In this document: one piece after another, positions 26,123 to 34,762 of the stretch | Numbering within the stretch: the first letter of the stretch is position 1 | How the letters are laid out: the number at the start of each line of letters is the position of its first letter | Origin: Sphingomonas soli NBRC 100801 | GTDB taxonomy: Bacteria > Pseudomonadota > Alphaproteobacteria > Sphingomonadales > Sphingomonadaceae | NCBI RefSeq assembly: GCF_001591025.1 | Contig: NZ_BCTZ01000015.1 | Span: forward strand, 1 to 64,000 | Length of the DNA: 64,000 nucleotides | Direction: 5' to 3' | Translations under genes and position numbers: made by a program | Notes under the pieces: generated by a model | What the model was told of the DNA's origin: nothing | Database searches by the model: none | The model's input: the letters and a program-made list of their open reading frames with translations, nothing else

Positions 26123-26176
26123 GAAACTGGCGCGGGGCAAAGAGGGGGAGGAGTCCCCGCGCCGGGGGCTGGTTGA

Positions 26177-26722
26177 TTACGCGGCCGGGCGAAGGACGTC
26201 GTCGCCCTTGTTCCAGTTGCACGGGCACAGCTCATCGCTCTGCAGAGCGTCGAGCACGCGCAGCGTTTCCTGCGGGTTGCGGCCCACGTTCAGGCCGTTG
26301 ACCTGCACCGCCTGGATCACGTTGTCCGGATCGATCGTGAAGGTGGCGCGGAAAGCGACATGCTCGTTGGCGTCGACGATGCCGAGCGCGTTGGCGAGAA
26401 CCGCGCCGTTGTCGGCGAGCCAGGGGAAGTCGGCTGCTTCCAGATCCGGATCCGACTTGCGCCATGCGAAGTGGACGTGCGCGGTGTCGGTCGAAGCGCC
26501 GATCAGCACGGCGTCACGGTCGGCGAAGTCGCCCTTCAGCCCGGCATAGCCGACGATTTCCGTCGGGCAGACGAAGGTGAAGTCCTTCGGCCAGTAAAAC
26601 AGGACCTTCCACTTGCCCGGAAACGCGGTGGTGAGATCGAGCGTCTCACCGGCGGGAAGCGCTGCTACGCCCTGCTGGACGGGAACGGTGATCGAGGGAA
26701 ACTTGTCGCCAACGGTCAGCAT
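26177..26722 (-). CDS. ahpC: Peroxiredoxin, alkyl hydroperoxide reductase AhpC
   Basis: This 181-residue 2-Cys peroxiredoxin has the peroxidatic Cys52 in DFTFVCPTE and resolving-type Cys residues in CPCNW (166, 168). It is of the AhpC type used with AhpD in actinobacteria and alphaproteobacteria. It reduces peroxides in the cytoplasm. It is divergent from oxyR, so it is almost certainly OxyR-controlled. Confidence 0.95.
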   Translation of the reverse strand: MLTVGDKFPSITVPVQQGVAALPAGETLDLTTAFPGKWKVLFYWPKDFTFVCPTEIVGYAGLKGDFADRDAVLIGASTDTAHVHFAWRKSDPDLEAADFPWLADNGAVLANALGIVDANEHVAFRATFTIDPDNVIQAVQVNGLNVGRNPQETLRVLDALQSDELCPCNWNKGDDVLRPAA

Positions 26723-26792
26723 AATGCTTCTATCTCCGGAATGAGTTGCGTCGCAGCAATGATCTGCTGCAGCGCGATATAGGCATGCCGCT

Positions 26793-26811
26793 TAAACGTT
26801 CCAATCGTTTA
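26793..26811. promoter_or_regulatory. Inverted repeat in the oxyR-ahpC spacer
   Basis: TAAACG, seven bases, CGTTTA is a 19-bp dyad in the divergent promoter region. It does not match the E. coli OxyR consensus (ATAG-N7-CTAT) well. A CTAG and ATTTAG lie just to its right. It is a candidate operator only. Confidence 0.4.
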
Positions 26812-26852
26812 TTCTCTAGTCATTGATCGATTTAGGCGATAAGTCTCCGGCT

Positions 26853-27749
26853 GTGTCCACAACCTATCTGCCCACGCTCAAGCAGCTCCAATATCTGGTG
26901 TCGCTGCACGATGCCGGGCATTTCGGGCGGGCAGCGGAAACCTGCTTCGTCACGCAATCCACGCTTTCCGCAGGCATTCGCGAACTGGAAACGCTGATCG
27001 GCGTGGTGCTGGTGGAGCGAACGCGGCGGGTGGTGCGCTTCACGCCGCTCGGCGAGCGAATCGTGGCGAAGGCGCGGCGGGTTCTGCGCGAGGCCGACGA
27101 GCTGGGCGATCTGGCGCGCGCCGCGGGCCGCCCGCTTTCCGGCGAGATGCGGATGAGCGTGATCCCCACGATCGCGCCGTTCCTCTTGCCGCGAATCCTG
27201 CCGCGCCTGCGAAAGGATTATCCCGACCTGAAGCTTTTCCTGCGCGAGGAGACCAGCAGCCAGGCCTGTGAAGGGCTGCATCATGGCCGCACCGATTGCG
27301 TGCTGCTCGCGCTTCCCTATGCCTGCGGCGAGGTCGAGACCGCGCCCCTGTTCGATGATCGGCTGTTCGTCGCCTTCCGCGACGGCGAGATGGACCCCTC
27401 GCCAACGATCGCGCCCGCGATGATCGATGCGTCGCGGCTGCTGATGCTCGAAGACGGGCATTGCCTGAAGGACCACGCCCTGTCGGCATGCAATCGCCCG
27501 GAGCTGCGCGCCGAAGCGACGATGATGGGCACGTCGCTGCACACGATGGTGCAGATGGTGGACAACGGCCTGGGCGTGACGATGCTTCCCCAGATGGCGG
27601 TGGATGCCGGCATCCTGAAGCATACCGACGTCAGCGCCCGCCCGCTCGAGGCCGAGAATGCCGTGCGGCACATTGCCCTGGTTTGGCGAAAGGCAAGCCC
27701 GCGCGAGCGCGATTTCCGTTTGCTGGCAGAGGTGCTGGGCCGCGCCTAA
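26853..27749 (+). CDS. oxyR: LysR-type peroxide sensor OxyR
   Basis: This 298-residue protein has an N-terminal LysR helix-turn-helix (GRAAETCFVTQSTLSAGIRELE) and, in the effector domain, EDGHCLKDHALSAC, with the two redox cysteines 204 and 213, nine residues apart as in E. coli OxyR. I prefer the GTG at 26853 over a TTG at 26823; the ribosome binding site is weak for both. It is divergent from ahpC. Its stop interlocks with that of moaE (CTAA at 27746-27749). Confidence 0.93.
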   Translation: MSTTYLPTLKQLQYLVSLHDAGHFGRAAETCFVTQSTLSAGIRELETLIGVVLVERTRRVVRFTPLGERIVAKARRVLREADELGDLARAAGRPLSGEMRMSVIPTIAPFLLPRILPRLRKDYPDLKLFLREETSSQACEGLHHGRTDCVLLALPYACGEVETAPLFDDRLFVAFRDGEMDPSPTIAPAMIDASRLLMLEDGHCLKDHALSACNRPELRAEATMMGTSLHTMVQMVDNGLGVTMLPQMAVDAGILKHTDVSARPLEAENAVRHIALVWRKASPRERDFRLLAEVLGRA

Positions 27750-28183
27750 TCCCAGCGCCCGGCGGCGGCAGAGTCGCTTTCGCGCGCTTCCACCCATGCC
27801 GCAGCGTCCCCGCGCTGCTCGCGTTTCCAGAAAGGCGCATCGGTCTTCAGCCGGTCGATAAGATAGGCGCAGGCGTCCAGCGCCTCGCGCCGATGGCCTG
27901 CCGCCGTGCCGACAAAGACGATGCGCTCGCCGGGCGTCATCCTGCCGACACGGTGGACGATGGTGACTCCCAGCAACCCCCAGCGCTCGGTCGCCGCCTC
28001 GGCAAGGTCGCACAGCACGGCCTCGGTCATTCCGGGATAATGCTCAAGCTCCAGCGCCGTAACGCCGCCCTCGCCCCGGACCACGCCGGTAAAGGTCGCG
28101 ACCGCCCCTGCCCCGCGCTCTTCCAGCGCCGCCACTTCCTGCGACAGCGCGATCGGCGCGGTATCCACCGATACGCGGATCAT
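27746..28183 (-). CDS. moaE: Molybdopterin synthase catalytic subunit
   Basis: This 145-residue protein shows GAVATFTGVVRGE, LELEHYPGMTE, the motif HRVGRMTPGERIVFVGTAA and PFWKREQRGD at the end, all conserved in MoaE. It inserts sulfur into precursor Z with MoaD. It overlaps the moaD stop by 4 bases (ATGA-type). Confidence 0.94.
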   Translation of the reverse strand: MIRVSVDTAPIALSQEVAALEERGAGAVATFTGVVRGEGGVTALELEHYPGMTEAVLCDLAEAATERWGLLGVTIVHRVGRMTPGERIVFVGTAAGHRREALDACAYLIDRLKTDAPFWKREQRGDAAAWVEARESDSAAAGRWD

Positions 28184-28431
28184 CCGCCGGTTACCGGGGG
28201 GAAGATCGCCACTTCCTTCGCATTGCCCAGAAGCGCATCGAGCGGCACGAACTTCTGGTCGATCGCGGCCCGCAGCTTGCCCGGCTCGCGCAGCGCCTCG
28301 GCATGGCCGGAGCTGCGTCCGGCCAGCCAGCAGATCAGATCGGCAACGTTGCGTACCGCCTCGGGCGGATCGACATGCTCATGCCCGATCCCGATGCGCT
28401 CGCGGACCCAGGCGAAATAGAGCAGGTCCAT
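28180..28431 (-). CDS. moaD: Molybdopterin synthase sulfur carrier subunit
   Basis: This 83-residue beta-grasp protein ends in Gly-Gly (FPPVTGG), the thiocarboxylated tail of MoaD. MDLLYFAWVRERIG is the usual start. It begins on the last base of the pgsA stop (TGATG), so pgsA-moaD-moaE are translated in series although their jobs are unrelated. Confidence 0.92.
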   Translation of the reverse strand: MDLLYFAWVRERIGIGHEHVDPPEAVRNVADLICWLAGRSSGHAEALREPGKLRAAIDQKFVPLDALLGNAKEVAIFPPVTGG

Positions 28432-28985
28432 CAGCTATCCATATGCTTCAGGCCGACCCGCAGATAATCCCAGCCGGTGATGACGGTGAGCGCAGCCGCG
28501 CCCCACAGGAACACCAGCCCGGTATCGAGCACCCAGGTCCATTCCGGCGCGGCGCGCGAAAAGACCAGGAACCCAAGCGCGCCGAGTTGCAGCGTCGTCT
28601 TCCACTTGGCCAGTTGCGTGACGGGCACCGACACCTGGATGCCGCCCAGAAACTCGCGCAGCCCGGATACCGCGATCTCGCGCGCCAGGATGACGAGCGC
28701 GGCGATCAGATGCCAATCGACGATCACCTGCTTGCCCACCAGAACCAGGATCACCGTGGCGATCATGATCTTGTCGGCAATGGGATCGAGGAACATGCCC
28801 AGCTTCGAAACCGTGCCCTGCGCTCGCGCGAGATAGCCGTCGAAATAGTCGGTCACGCCCATCAGCACATAGATCACAAACGCGATCAGATAGCCCTGCG
28901 GCCAATTGGGCCACCAGAGGAACAGCGCGAGCAATGGCAATGCCAGGATGCGCGACAGCGTGAGGATGTTCGGCAACGTCCACAT
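28431..28985 (-). CDS. pgsA: Phosphatidylglycerophosphate synthase
   Basis: This 184-residue CDP-alcohol phosphotransferase has the full motif DGYLARAQGTVSKLGMFLD followed by PIADK (about 48-70). Four to five membrane segments surround it. It makes phosphatidylglycerol phosphate in the inner membrane. It is divergent from an LplT-like lipid carrier, and it starts an operon with moaD-moaE. Confidence 0.93.
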   Translation of the reverse strand: MWTLPNILTLSRILALPLLALFLWWPNWPQGYLIAFVIYVLMGVTDYFDGYLARAQGTVSKLGMFLDPIADKIMIATVILVLVGKQVIVDWHLIAALVILAREIAVSGLREFLGGIQVSVPVTQLAKWKTTLQLGALGFLVFSRAAPEWTWVLDTGLVFLWGAAALTVITGWDYLRVGLKHMDS

Positions 28986-29110
28986 GGGCGACCCTTAGCA
29001 TTGCCCCGCACGGCGCGGGAGGGGAATTTCCGTTGCCCGTTAACGATCGCGTCGGCTAAACGGCCCACGAAGCTGGGCGGATTTCCGTCACTTTAAGGGA
29101 TGGAAAACGC

Positions 29111-30403
29111 ATGATCGGTTCGATCGGGCTCTTGAAGGCACGTCGATTCCTACCACTTTTCGTCACGCAGTTTCTGGGTGCGTTCAACGACAATCTGTTC
29201 AAGAACGCGATGATCTTCTTCGCGACCTACCAGATCTTCAACTCGGTCGAATCAGAGACGCAGTTCAGCGCGATCGCGCAGGGGCTGTTCATCCTCCCCT
29301 TCTTCCTCTTCTCCGCGATGGCGGGGCAATTGGCCGACAGCTATGACAAGGCCCGCATCATGCGGACCATCAAGATGGCCGAGGTTATCATCATGCTCGT
29401 CGGCGCGGCCGGCATCCTGATGAGCAGCCTGCCGCTGATGCTGGCCGCGCTGGTCGGCATGGGCATCCATTCCTCCTTCTTCGGGCCGATCAAATACGCG
29501 ATCATCCCGCAGCACGTGGCCGAGGACGAAGTGCTGAGCGGCACCGGGCTGGTCGAGGCGGGCACCTATATCGCGATCCTGTGCGGCACGATCGCCGGCG
29601 GGCTGCTCAGCCCCAAGGCGGCGGCGGCGGGCGTGGTCGCGGTCGCATGCATCGGCTATATCGCGTCGCGAAACATTCCGCCCGCGCCGCCTTCGACGAA
29701 GCTGAAGATCGACTGGAACATCTTCCGTTCCTCGTACCGGCTTATCGCGGCCACCACGCATATCCGCCGCGTATGGCTGGCGATCATCGCGATCAGCACC
29801 TTCTGGACGATCGCGGCCGTCCTCGGAGTGCTTTTCCCTCCGCTGGTGAAGAACACGTTCCACGCGCAAAAGGATGTGGCCAGCATCTTCCTGGGCATCT
29901 TCTCGGTCGGGATCGCGATCGGATCGATCGTGATCAATCGCCTGCTCAAGGGCGAGGTCTCGGCGCGCTATTCGATGCTGTCGGTGCTGGCGATGGCCGC
30001 GTTTGTCGTGGAATTCTATCTCGCCGCCGAATTCTGGCCGGTGAGCGATGGCCCGCTGCTCAAGATCCATGAATTCCTGCAGATGCCCGCCGGCTGGCAC
30101 CTGCTGTTCTCACTGATCATGATCGCGATCACCGGCGGCATGTTCGTCGTGCCGCTTTATGCCTTCCTCACCACCACCGTCGACAAGTCGCAGACCTCGC
30201 GCACCGTGGCGGCGAACAACATCGTCAATTCGGCCTTCATGGTCGGCGGCTCGGTGGGCGTGCTGGGGCTCACCATGGTGCCCGGCATCAGCGTCGAGAA
30301 TTCGATCCTCGTGATCGTCATTCTCTGCCTGCTCTCCGCGCTCTGCGCGCGAAGACTCCACCAGGCCGAGTCCGCGCCCCATGGGGCCGAACTGCTCCCC
30401 TAG
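29111..30403 (+). CDS. MFS transporter, LplT-like (lysophospholipid carrier candidate)
   Basis: This 430-residue protein has 12 predicted helices. The first, FLPLFVTQFLGAFNDNLFKN, matches LplT and the N-terminal half of Aas-type proteins, which flip lysophospholipids across the inner membrane. Further typical pieces are LADSYDKARIMRTIKMAEV and FFGPIKYAIIPQH. No acyltransferase domain follows. Being divergent from pgsA supports a lipid role. The stop interlocks with that of a small minus-strand gene (CTAG at 30400-30403). Confidence 0.88.
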   Translation: MIGSIGLLKARRFLPLFVTQFLGAFNDNLFKNAMIFFATYQIFNSVESETQFSAIAQGLFILPFFLFSAMAGQLADSYDKARIMRTIKMAEVIIMLVGAAGILMSSLPLMLAALVGMGIHSSFFGPIKYAIIPQHVAEDEVLSGTGLVEAGTYIAILCGTIAGGLLSPKAAAAGVVAVACIGYIASRNIPPAPPSTKLKIDWNIFRSSYRLIAATTHIRRVWLAIIAISTFWTIAAVLGVLFPPLVKNTFHAQKDVASIFLGIFSVGIAIGSIVINRLLKGEVSARYSMLSVLAMAAFVVEFYLAAEFWPVSDGPLLKIHEFLQMPAGWHLLFSLIMIAITGGMFVVPLYAFLTTTVDKSQTSRTVAANNIVNSAFMVGGSVGVLGLTMVPGISVENSILVIVILCLLSALCARRLHQAESAPHGAELLP

Positions 30404-30567
30404 AAGATAAAGGTCGTGAAGCAGACGAAGAAGGCGGCGAAGCTCATCGCAAAGAGCTTCCAATCGCCATCGTCGCGCGCCTTGCGGTTAGCGATCGATA
30501 CCCGGCGCGCATGATTGCGAATGGGGTGGCGGCGGGCGGAGCCCTCGATGACTAGCTGGCGTTGCAT
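30400..30567 (-). CDS. Small single-span membrane protein, 55 residues
   Basis: The minus frame encodes MQRQLVIEGSARRHPIRNHA and ends in a hydrophobic stretch, FAMSFAAFFVCFTTFIF. An Arg-rich cytoplasmic head plus a C-terminal membrane segment makes a coherent small membrane protein. No clear ribosome binding site is seen, which lowers confidence. In favour, its stop is interlocked with the MFS stop exactly as at three other convergent junctions nearby. Function unknown. Confidence 0.55.
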   Translation of the reverse strand: MQRQLVIEGSARRHPIRNHARRVSIANRKARDDGDWKLFAMSFAAFFVCFTTFIF

Positions 30568-30712
30568 AAGCAGGAGTTAACAATCTGTTTACGAAATCCG
30601 CCAGCGCGATCCTTGGTTAACGCGTGTTCGTGTTCGGGACGGGTTTTGGCTGATATTAAAGGTTAATTCCGGCCCGGCTTGCATGGCGCGGACGCTCAGG
30701 TAAACCGGTGTC

Positions 30713-32290
30713 ATGAAGATCACCCGTCGCGGCGCCCTGGGCTCGGCAATGGCCGCGGGCCTTCCCCTCCCCGCCTTTGCACGCGCACCCCAAGCCATGC
30801 GCGATTGGCAACGCGGGCGGGACAATCAGCGCACGCCCGATCTGGGCGACGGCCGTTTCCTCAATCCGCTGATGGCAGGCGATCATCCCGATCCGTCGAT
30901 CCTCAAGGACGGGAAGGACTATTACATGACCTTCTCGACCTTCGATTCCTATCCGGGCCTGATCCTCTGGCACTCGCGCGATCTGGTGAACTGGCAGCCC
31001 ATCGGCCCGGCGCTGACGAAGAATATCGGATCGGTCTGGGCGCCCGAGCTCTGCAAGCACAAGGGCCGCTTCTACCTCTACATTCCGGTGAAGGCCGCGC
31101 CCAACACCATTTATGTGATCTGGGCGGACAGGATGGAAGGGCCATGGAGCGAGCCGATCGACCTGCACCTGCCCAATCATATCGATCCCGGCCACGCCGT
31201 GGACGAGCATGGCAAGCGCTGGCTGTTCCTTTCGGGCGGCGACCGCGTGCCGCTGAGCGACGATGGCCTCACGCGCTCCGGCGAGCCCGAGCATGTCTAT
31301 GATCCGTGGCGCTATCCAGACGACTGGGACGTCGAGGGCTTCTCGCCCGAGGGGCCGAAGCTGCTGCGGCACAATGGCTGGTACTACATGATCACCGCGG
31401 TGGGCGGCACGGCGGGTCCGCCGACCGGGCACATGGTGATCGCCGCGCGCGCCCGCTCACTGGCAGGCCCCTGGGAAAACCATCCCGGCAACCCGATCGT
31501 GCGCACCACGTCGCTGGCCGAGAAATGGTGGTCGCGCGGGCATGCCACCTTGGTCGAGGGGCCGGACGGAAGCTGGTGGTCGGTCTATCACGGCTATGAG
31601 AATGGCTATTGGACGCTTGGTCGTCAGGCCCTGCTCGATCCTGTGGAGTGGACCACCGATGGCTGGTTCCGGATGACCGGCGGCGATCTGTCTCAGCCCA
31701 TCGCCAAGCCCAAAGGCGGCGAGGCTGTGCCGCACGGCCTTGCCCTGTCCGACGATTTCAGCACGCTCGAACTCGGCACGCGCTGGAATTTCTTCAAGCC
31801 CGCGCCCGATGAGCGGGATCGCGTGCGCGTGAAGGACAATGTCTTGCTGCTCGATGCCAAGGGCATAGCCCCCAGTTCCGGCGCGCCTTTGCTGCTGATC
31901 GCTGGCGACCAGGCCTATCAGTTCGAGTGCGATATCGAGATCGAGCAAGGCGGCGTCGCCGGACTGCTGCTCTTCTATGACGAGAAGCTCTATTGCGGGC
32001 TCGGCTTCGACGAGAGCCGCTTCGTCACGCACCAATATGGCATCGAGCGCGCCCGCCCCGCCAATCCGCATGGCCGCCGGATGCGGATGCGCGTGACCAA
32101 CAACCGCCACATCGTCTCCTACCACAGCAGCGGCGACAATGGTGCGACATGGCAGCGCTTTGATCGCGGCATGGAAGTCTCGGGCTACCACCACAATGTC
32201 CGCGGCGGCTTCCTGATGCTCAGGCCCGGCCTCTATTCGGCGGGCAAGGGCACCGCCCGCTTTCGCGACTTCCGCTTCCGCGCGCTTTAG
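30713..32290 (+). CDS. Glycoside hydrolase family 43 protein, Tat signal
   Basis: This 525-residue protein has a Tat-like signal (TRRGALGSAMAAGLPLPAFA). The GH43 five-blade propeller begins at about residue 45 with ADHPDPSILKDG-like GDHPDPSILKDGKDYYM (catalytic base Asp). The catalytic acid is probably the Glu in EGFSPEGPKLL (about 207). The C-terminal 170 residues form a beta-sandwich of the kind often attached to GH43. It likely cleaves arabinose- or xylose-containing polysaccharides in the periplasm. It is convergent with a LacI regulator that probably controls it. Confidence 0.92.
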   Translation: MKITRRGALGSAMAAGLPLPAFARAPQAMRDWQRGRDNQRTPDLGDGRFLNPLMAGDHPDPSILKDGKDYYMTFSTFDSYPGLILWHSRDLVNWQPIGPALTKNIGSVWAPELCKHKGRFYLYIPVKAAPNTIYVIWADRMEGPWSEPIDLHLPNHIDPGHAVDEHGKRWLFLSGGDRVPLSDDGLTRSGEPEHVYDPWRYPDDWDVEGFSPEGPKLLRHNGWYYMITAVGGTAGPPTGHMVIAARARSLAGPWENHPGNPIVRTTSLAEKWWSRGHATLVEGPDGSWWSVYHGYENGYWTLGRQALLDPVEWTTDGWFRMTGGDLSQPIAKPKGGEAVPHGLALSDDFSTLELGTRWNFFKPAPDERDRVRVKDNVLLLDAKGIAPSSGAPLLLIAGDQAYQFECDIEIEQGGVAGLLLFYDEKLYCGLGFDESRFVTHQYGIERARPANPHGRRMRMRVTNNRHIVSYHSSGDNGATWQRFDRGMEVSGYHHNVRGGFLMLRPGLYSAGKGTARFRDFRFRAL

Positions 32291-33294
32291 GCTTTCGGCG
32301 CGGGTCCGGTGGACTTGCGCACGATCAGTTCGTGATCCAGCGATACCTGCGTCTCGCCGGTGCCGCCAAGCAACAGGTTCACCGCGGCATCGGCAAGTTC
32401 GCGCACCGGCTGGCGGATCGTGGTGAGCGGCGGCCACACCGCGCGCGCCAGATCCGAATCGTCGAAGCCGGCGATCGAAAGCTCGCCCGGCAGTTCGATA
32501 TCCAGTTCGTGCGCCACCGCGAGCGCACCTGCGGCCATGTCGTCGTTGCCGGCGAAGATCGCCGTCGGGCGCGGGTTGAGCGCCAGCAGGGTGCGCGTCG
32601 CCTCTCCTCCCGACCGGAAGCTATAGTCCCCAGCGGCAACCAGCCCGGGATCGAAGGCGATGCCGTGCGCCTCCAGCGCCTCGCGATAGCCTGCAAGCCG
32701 GTCCTTCGAGGAAATGTGCGTCTCCGGCCCGCGGATAAAGGCGATGGCGCGGTGCCCCTGCCCGATCAGATGCTCGGTCAGCGCGCGCGCGGCGGCCACG
32801 TCGTCCATGGTCGATGCCATGCCCTTGTCCTTGCGCACCCCCGGGCCGATGCGGACATAGGGCAGCCCGCGCGCGTCGAGCGCGTCGAGCAGGGCCGTCG
32901 CTTCGGTCACCGGCGGCGACAGGATCAACCCATCCAGATGCGCCTCGTCGATCAGCGCCATCACGTTCGACACCAGATCTTCGGACAGCACGTCGACCGG
33001 CTGGAGCAGCAACCGGTATCCCAGCGCCGAGCAGCGTTCCTGCGCGCCGGTCTGGACATGATAGACGTAATAGGGACTGGGATTGTCGTAGAGCAAAGCC
33101 ACCTGGAACGAGCGCCGCCCGGCAAGCGTGCGCGCTGCGTGGCTCGGCCGGAAATTGAGCCGCGCCACCACTTCCTCGACGCGGCGCCGGGTTTCCTCGC
33201 TGACGTGCTTCTCATTGTTGAGCACACGGCTGACGGTCTTGAACGAGACCCCGGCGATCTTCGAGACTTCCTTGATCGTCGGCCGGCTGGACAT
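32287..33294 (-). CDS. LacI family transcriptional regulator
   Basis: This 335-residue protein has the LacI helix-turn-helix TIKEVSKIAGVSFKTVSRVLNNE (about 6-28) with the hinge helix NFRPSHAARTLAGRRS. A periplasmic-binding-protein-like sugar-sensing domain follows. The neighbours are a GH43 enzyme and a glycerate-kinase-like gene, so a plant-sugar ligand is likely. The stop interlocks with that of GH43 (TTAG at 32287-32290). I could not find a clear operator. Confidence 0.9.
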   Translation of the reverse strand: MSSRPTIKEVSKIAGVSFKTVSRVLNNEKHVSEETRRRVEEVVARLNFRPSHAARTLAGRRSFQVALLYDNPSPYYVYHVQTGAQERCSALGYRLLLQPVDVLSEDLVSNVMALIDEAHLDGLILSPPVTEATALLDALDARGLPYVRIGPGVRKDKGMASTMDDVAAARALTEHLIGQGHRAIAFIRGPETHISSKDRLAGYREALEAHGIAFDPGLVAAGDYSFRSGGEATRTLLALNPRPTAIFAGNDDMAAGALAVAHELDIELPGELSIAGFDDSDLARAVWPPLTTIRQPVRELADAAVNLLLGGTGETQVSLDHELIVRKSTGPAPKA

Positions 33295-33367
33295 GATGCG
33301 TTCCCTCTTCCCCCGCCCCGCTTATTTGACAGCGCCGCAGCCTTGCAAGCACTGATGTGTCACAATC

Positions 33368-34144
33368 ATGGCTGATCCCACCGTTCGCATCGCCGAATCG
33401 ATCGCCGCGCGGCCTCCGCATCCCGGCCGCAAGCGGCCGTTCGTCCTCGGAATAGCAGGTGCGCAGGGAAGCGGGAAATCGACCGTGGCGCGCGCGCTGG
33501 CGGAACGCTTCGGATGCCCGATCCTCTCGCTCGACGATCTCTATCTCGATGGCACGTCGCGAAGCGCGCTTGCCGCCCGGGTACATCCATTGCTCAGCAC
33601 CCGCGGCGTGCCCGGCACGCACGACCCGGCGGCGGGACTGGCGGCGATCGAATCGCTGGGCCGGCCGGGCGTCACGCACCTGCCCCGCTTCGACAAGGCG
33701 CGCGACGAACCCGGCGCGCCGGAGGCATGTCAGGGGCCGGCGGACATACTGATCCTCGAAGGCTGGTGCCTTGGCGTGCAGCCGCAGCCGGAGAGCGAAC
33801 TGGCCGCCCCGGTCAATCCGCTGGAGGCAGAGCAGGATCGCGACGGCGTGTGGCGGCGCTGGGTGAATGCGCAGATCGCCCCGTATCAGCCGCTGTTCGC
33901 GCGGATCGACATGCTGGTGTTCCTGGCCGCGCCGGGATTCGATGTCGTGCTGCGCTGGCGCACCGAACAGGAGCATGCGCTACGGCGCGCGCTGAGCCCC
34001 GATGCGGGGATGAGCGATGTTCAGGTGGCGGAATTCGTCCAGCATTATCAGCGCCTGACCGAACATATGCTGCGCCACGCGCGCGATTGGGCAGACCTGG
34101 TGATCCCGCTCGACGAAGCGCGCCGCGCGATCAGCGCAGCGTAA
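33368..34144 (+). CDS. D-glycerate 3-kinase-like P-loop kinase
   Basis: This 258-residue protein has a Walker A GAQGSGKST (about 28-36), a base motif LSLDDLYLDG, and GWCLGVQPQ (about 131-139), which resembles the plant/bacterial glycerate kinase (GLYK/YggC) family. It would phosphorylate D-glycerate to 3-phosphoglycerate. It is divergent from the LacI gene, which suggests shared control with the GH43 gene. A related substrate such as a nucleoside or pantothenate cannot be excluded. Confidence 0.82.
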   Translation: MADPTVRIAESIAARPPHPGRKRPFVLGIAGAQGSGKSTVARALAERFGCPILSLDDLYLDGTSRSALAARVHPLLSTRGVPGTHDPAAGLAAIESLGRPGVTHLPRFDKARDEPGAPEACQGPADILILEGWCLGVQPQPESELAAPVNPLEAEQDRDGVWRRWVNAQIAPYQPLFARIDMLVFLAAPGFDVVLRWRTEQEHALRRALSPDAGMSDVQVAEFVQHYQRLTEHMLRHARDWADLVIPLDEARRAISAA

Positions 34145-34193
34145 AGCCGATCGCGTTTCCGCGAGCCAGGCTTCGATGCTTCATGAAGGAAAA

Positions 34194-34269
34194 TGGTGGA
34201 GCCGAGGGGGATCGAACCCCTGACCTCTGCAATGCCATTGCAGCGCTCTCCCAGCTGAGCTACGGCCCC
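34194..34269 (-). tRNA. tRNA-Ala (GGC)
   Basis: A 76-base gene on the minus strand starts GGGGCCGTAGCTCAGCTGGG and ends GGCTCCACCA. The CCA tail is encoded. The anticodon loop ATGGCAT between CTGCA and TGCAG stems gives anticodon GGC. The T arm GGGGTTCGATCCCC is intact. Confidence 0.96.
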
Positions 34270-34343
34270 ACACCTTGGGAGGCGAGGCCATTAGAAGGCC
34301 CCGCCCATATTGGCAAGAGCCTGATGCCCTCGCCAAAATCTTT

Positions 34344-34661
34344 TTAGTTTTCGTCCTCGTCGCCGCCGGTTTCGACGCCCAGATCGTCGTCGCCGCCCAG
34401 ATCGACGTCATCGTCGGCCGAGGGCTCTTCGTCGTCGACGACATCCAGATCATCGTCACCGAGATCCGAATCCTCCTTGATCGGCTTGGCTTCCGCCTTG
34501 GCCTGCTCGAACGGCAGCGGCTGCTTCGATTTCAGGATCGGCTCGGGATCCCACGAATAGGCACAGGCGATGCAGACCACGGGCTCGTCCTTGGTCAGAT
34601 CGTAGAACCGCGTTGCGCACTTCGGGCACGTACGCTTGGTGCCCCATTCCGGCTTCACCAT
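34344..34661 (-). CDS. FYDLN-acid family protein (TIGR02300)
   Basis: This 105-residue protein starts MVKPEWGTKRTCPKCATRFYDL, with a second Cys pair in CIACAYSW, so it binds a zinc ribbon. The tail is extremely acidic (repeated Asp, DDDVDLGGDDDLG). The family is alphaproteobacterial and uncharacterised. It is divergent from aroA and lies near tRNA-Ala. Possibly it interacts with nucleic-acid or basic proteins; not proven. Confidence 0.9.
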   Translation of the reverse strand: MVKPEWGTKRTCPKCATRFYDLTKDEPVVCIACAYSWDPEPILKSKQPLPFEQAKAEAKPIKEDSDLGDDDLDVVDDEEPSADDDVDLGGDDDLGVETGGDEDEN

Positions 34662-34762
34662 GTGTTGCCTCTTTGCCTTTCAAAATATCTTGATTTCGGG
34701 AGTGGCCCGTAAAGTGGGGCGCGCCTTGCCATGGCGCAAGGCGGCTGTCAAAGCCCGCCCAC

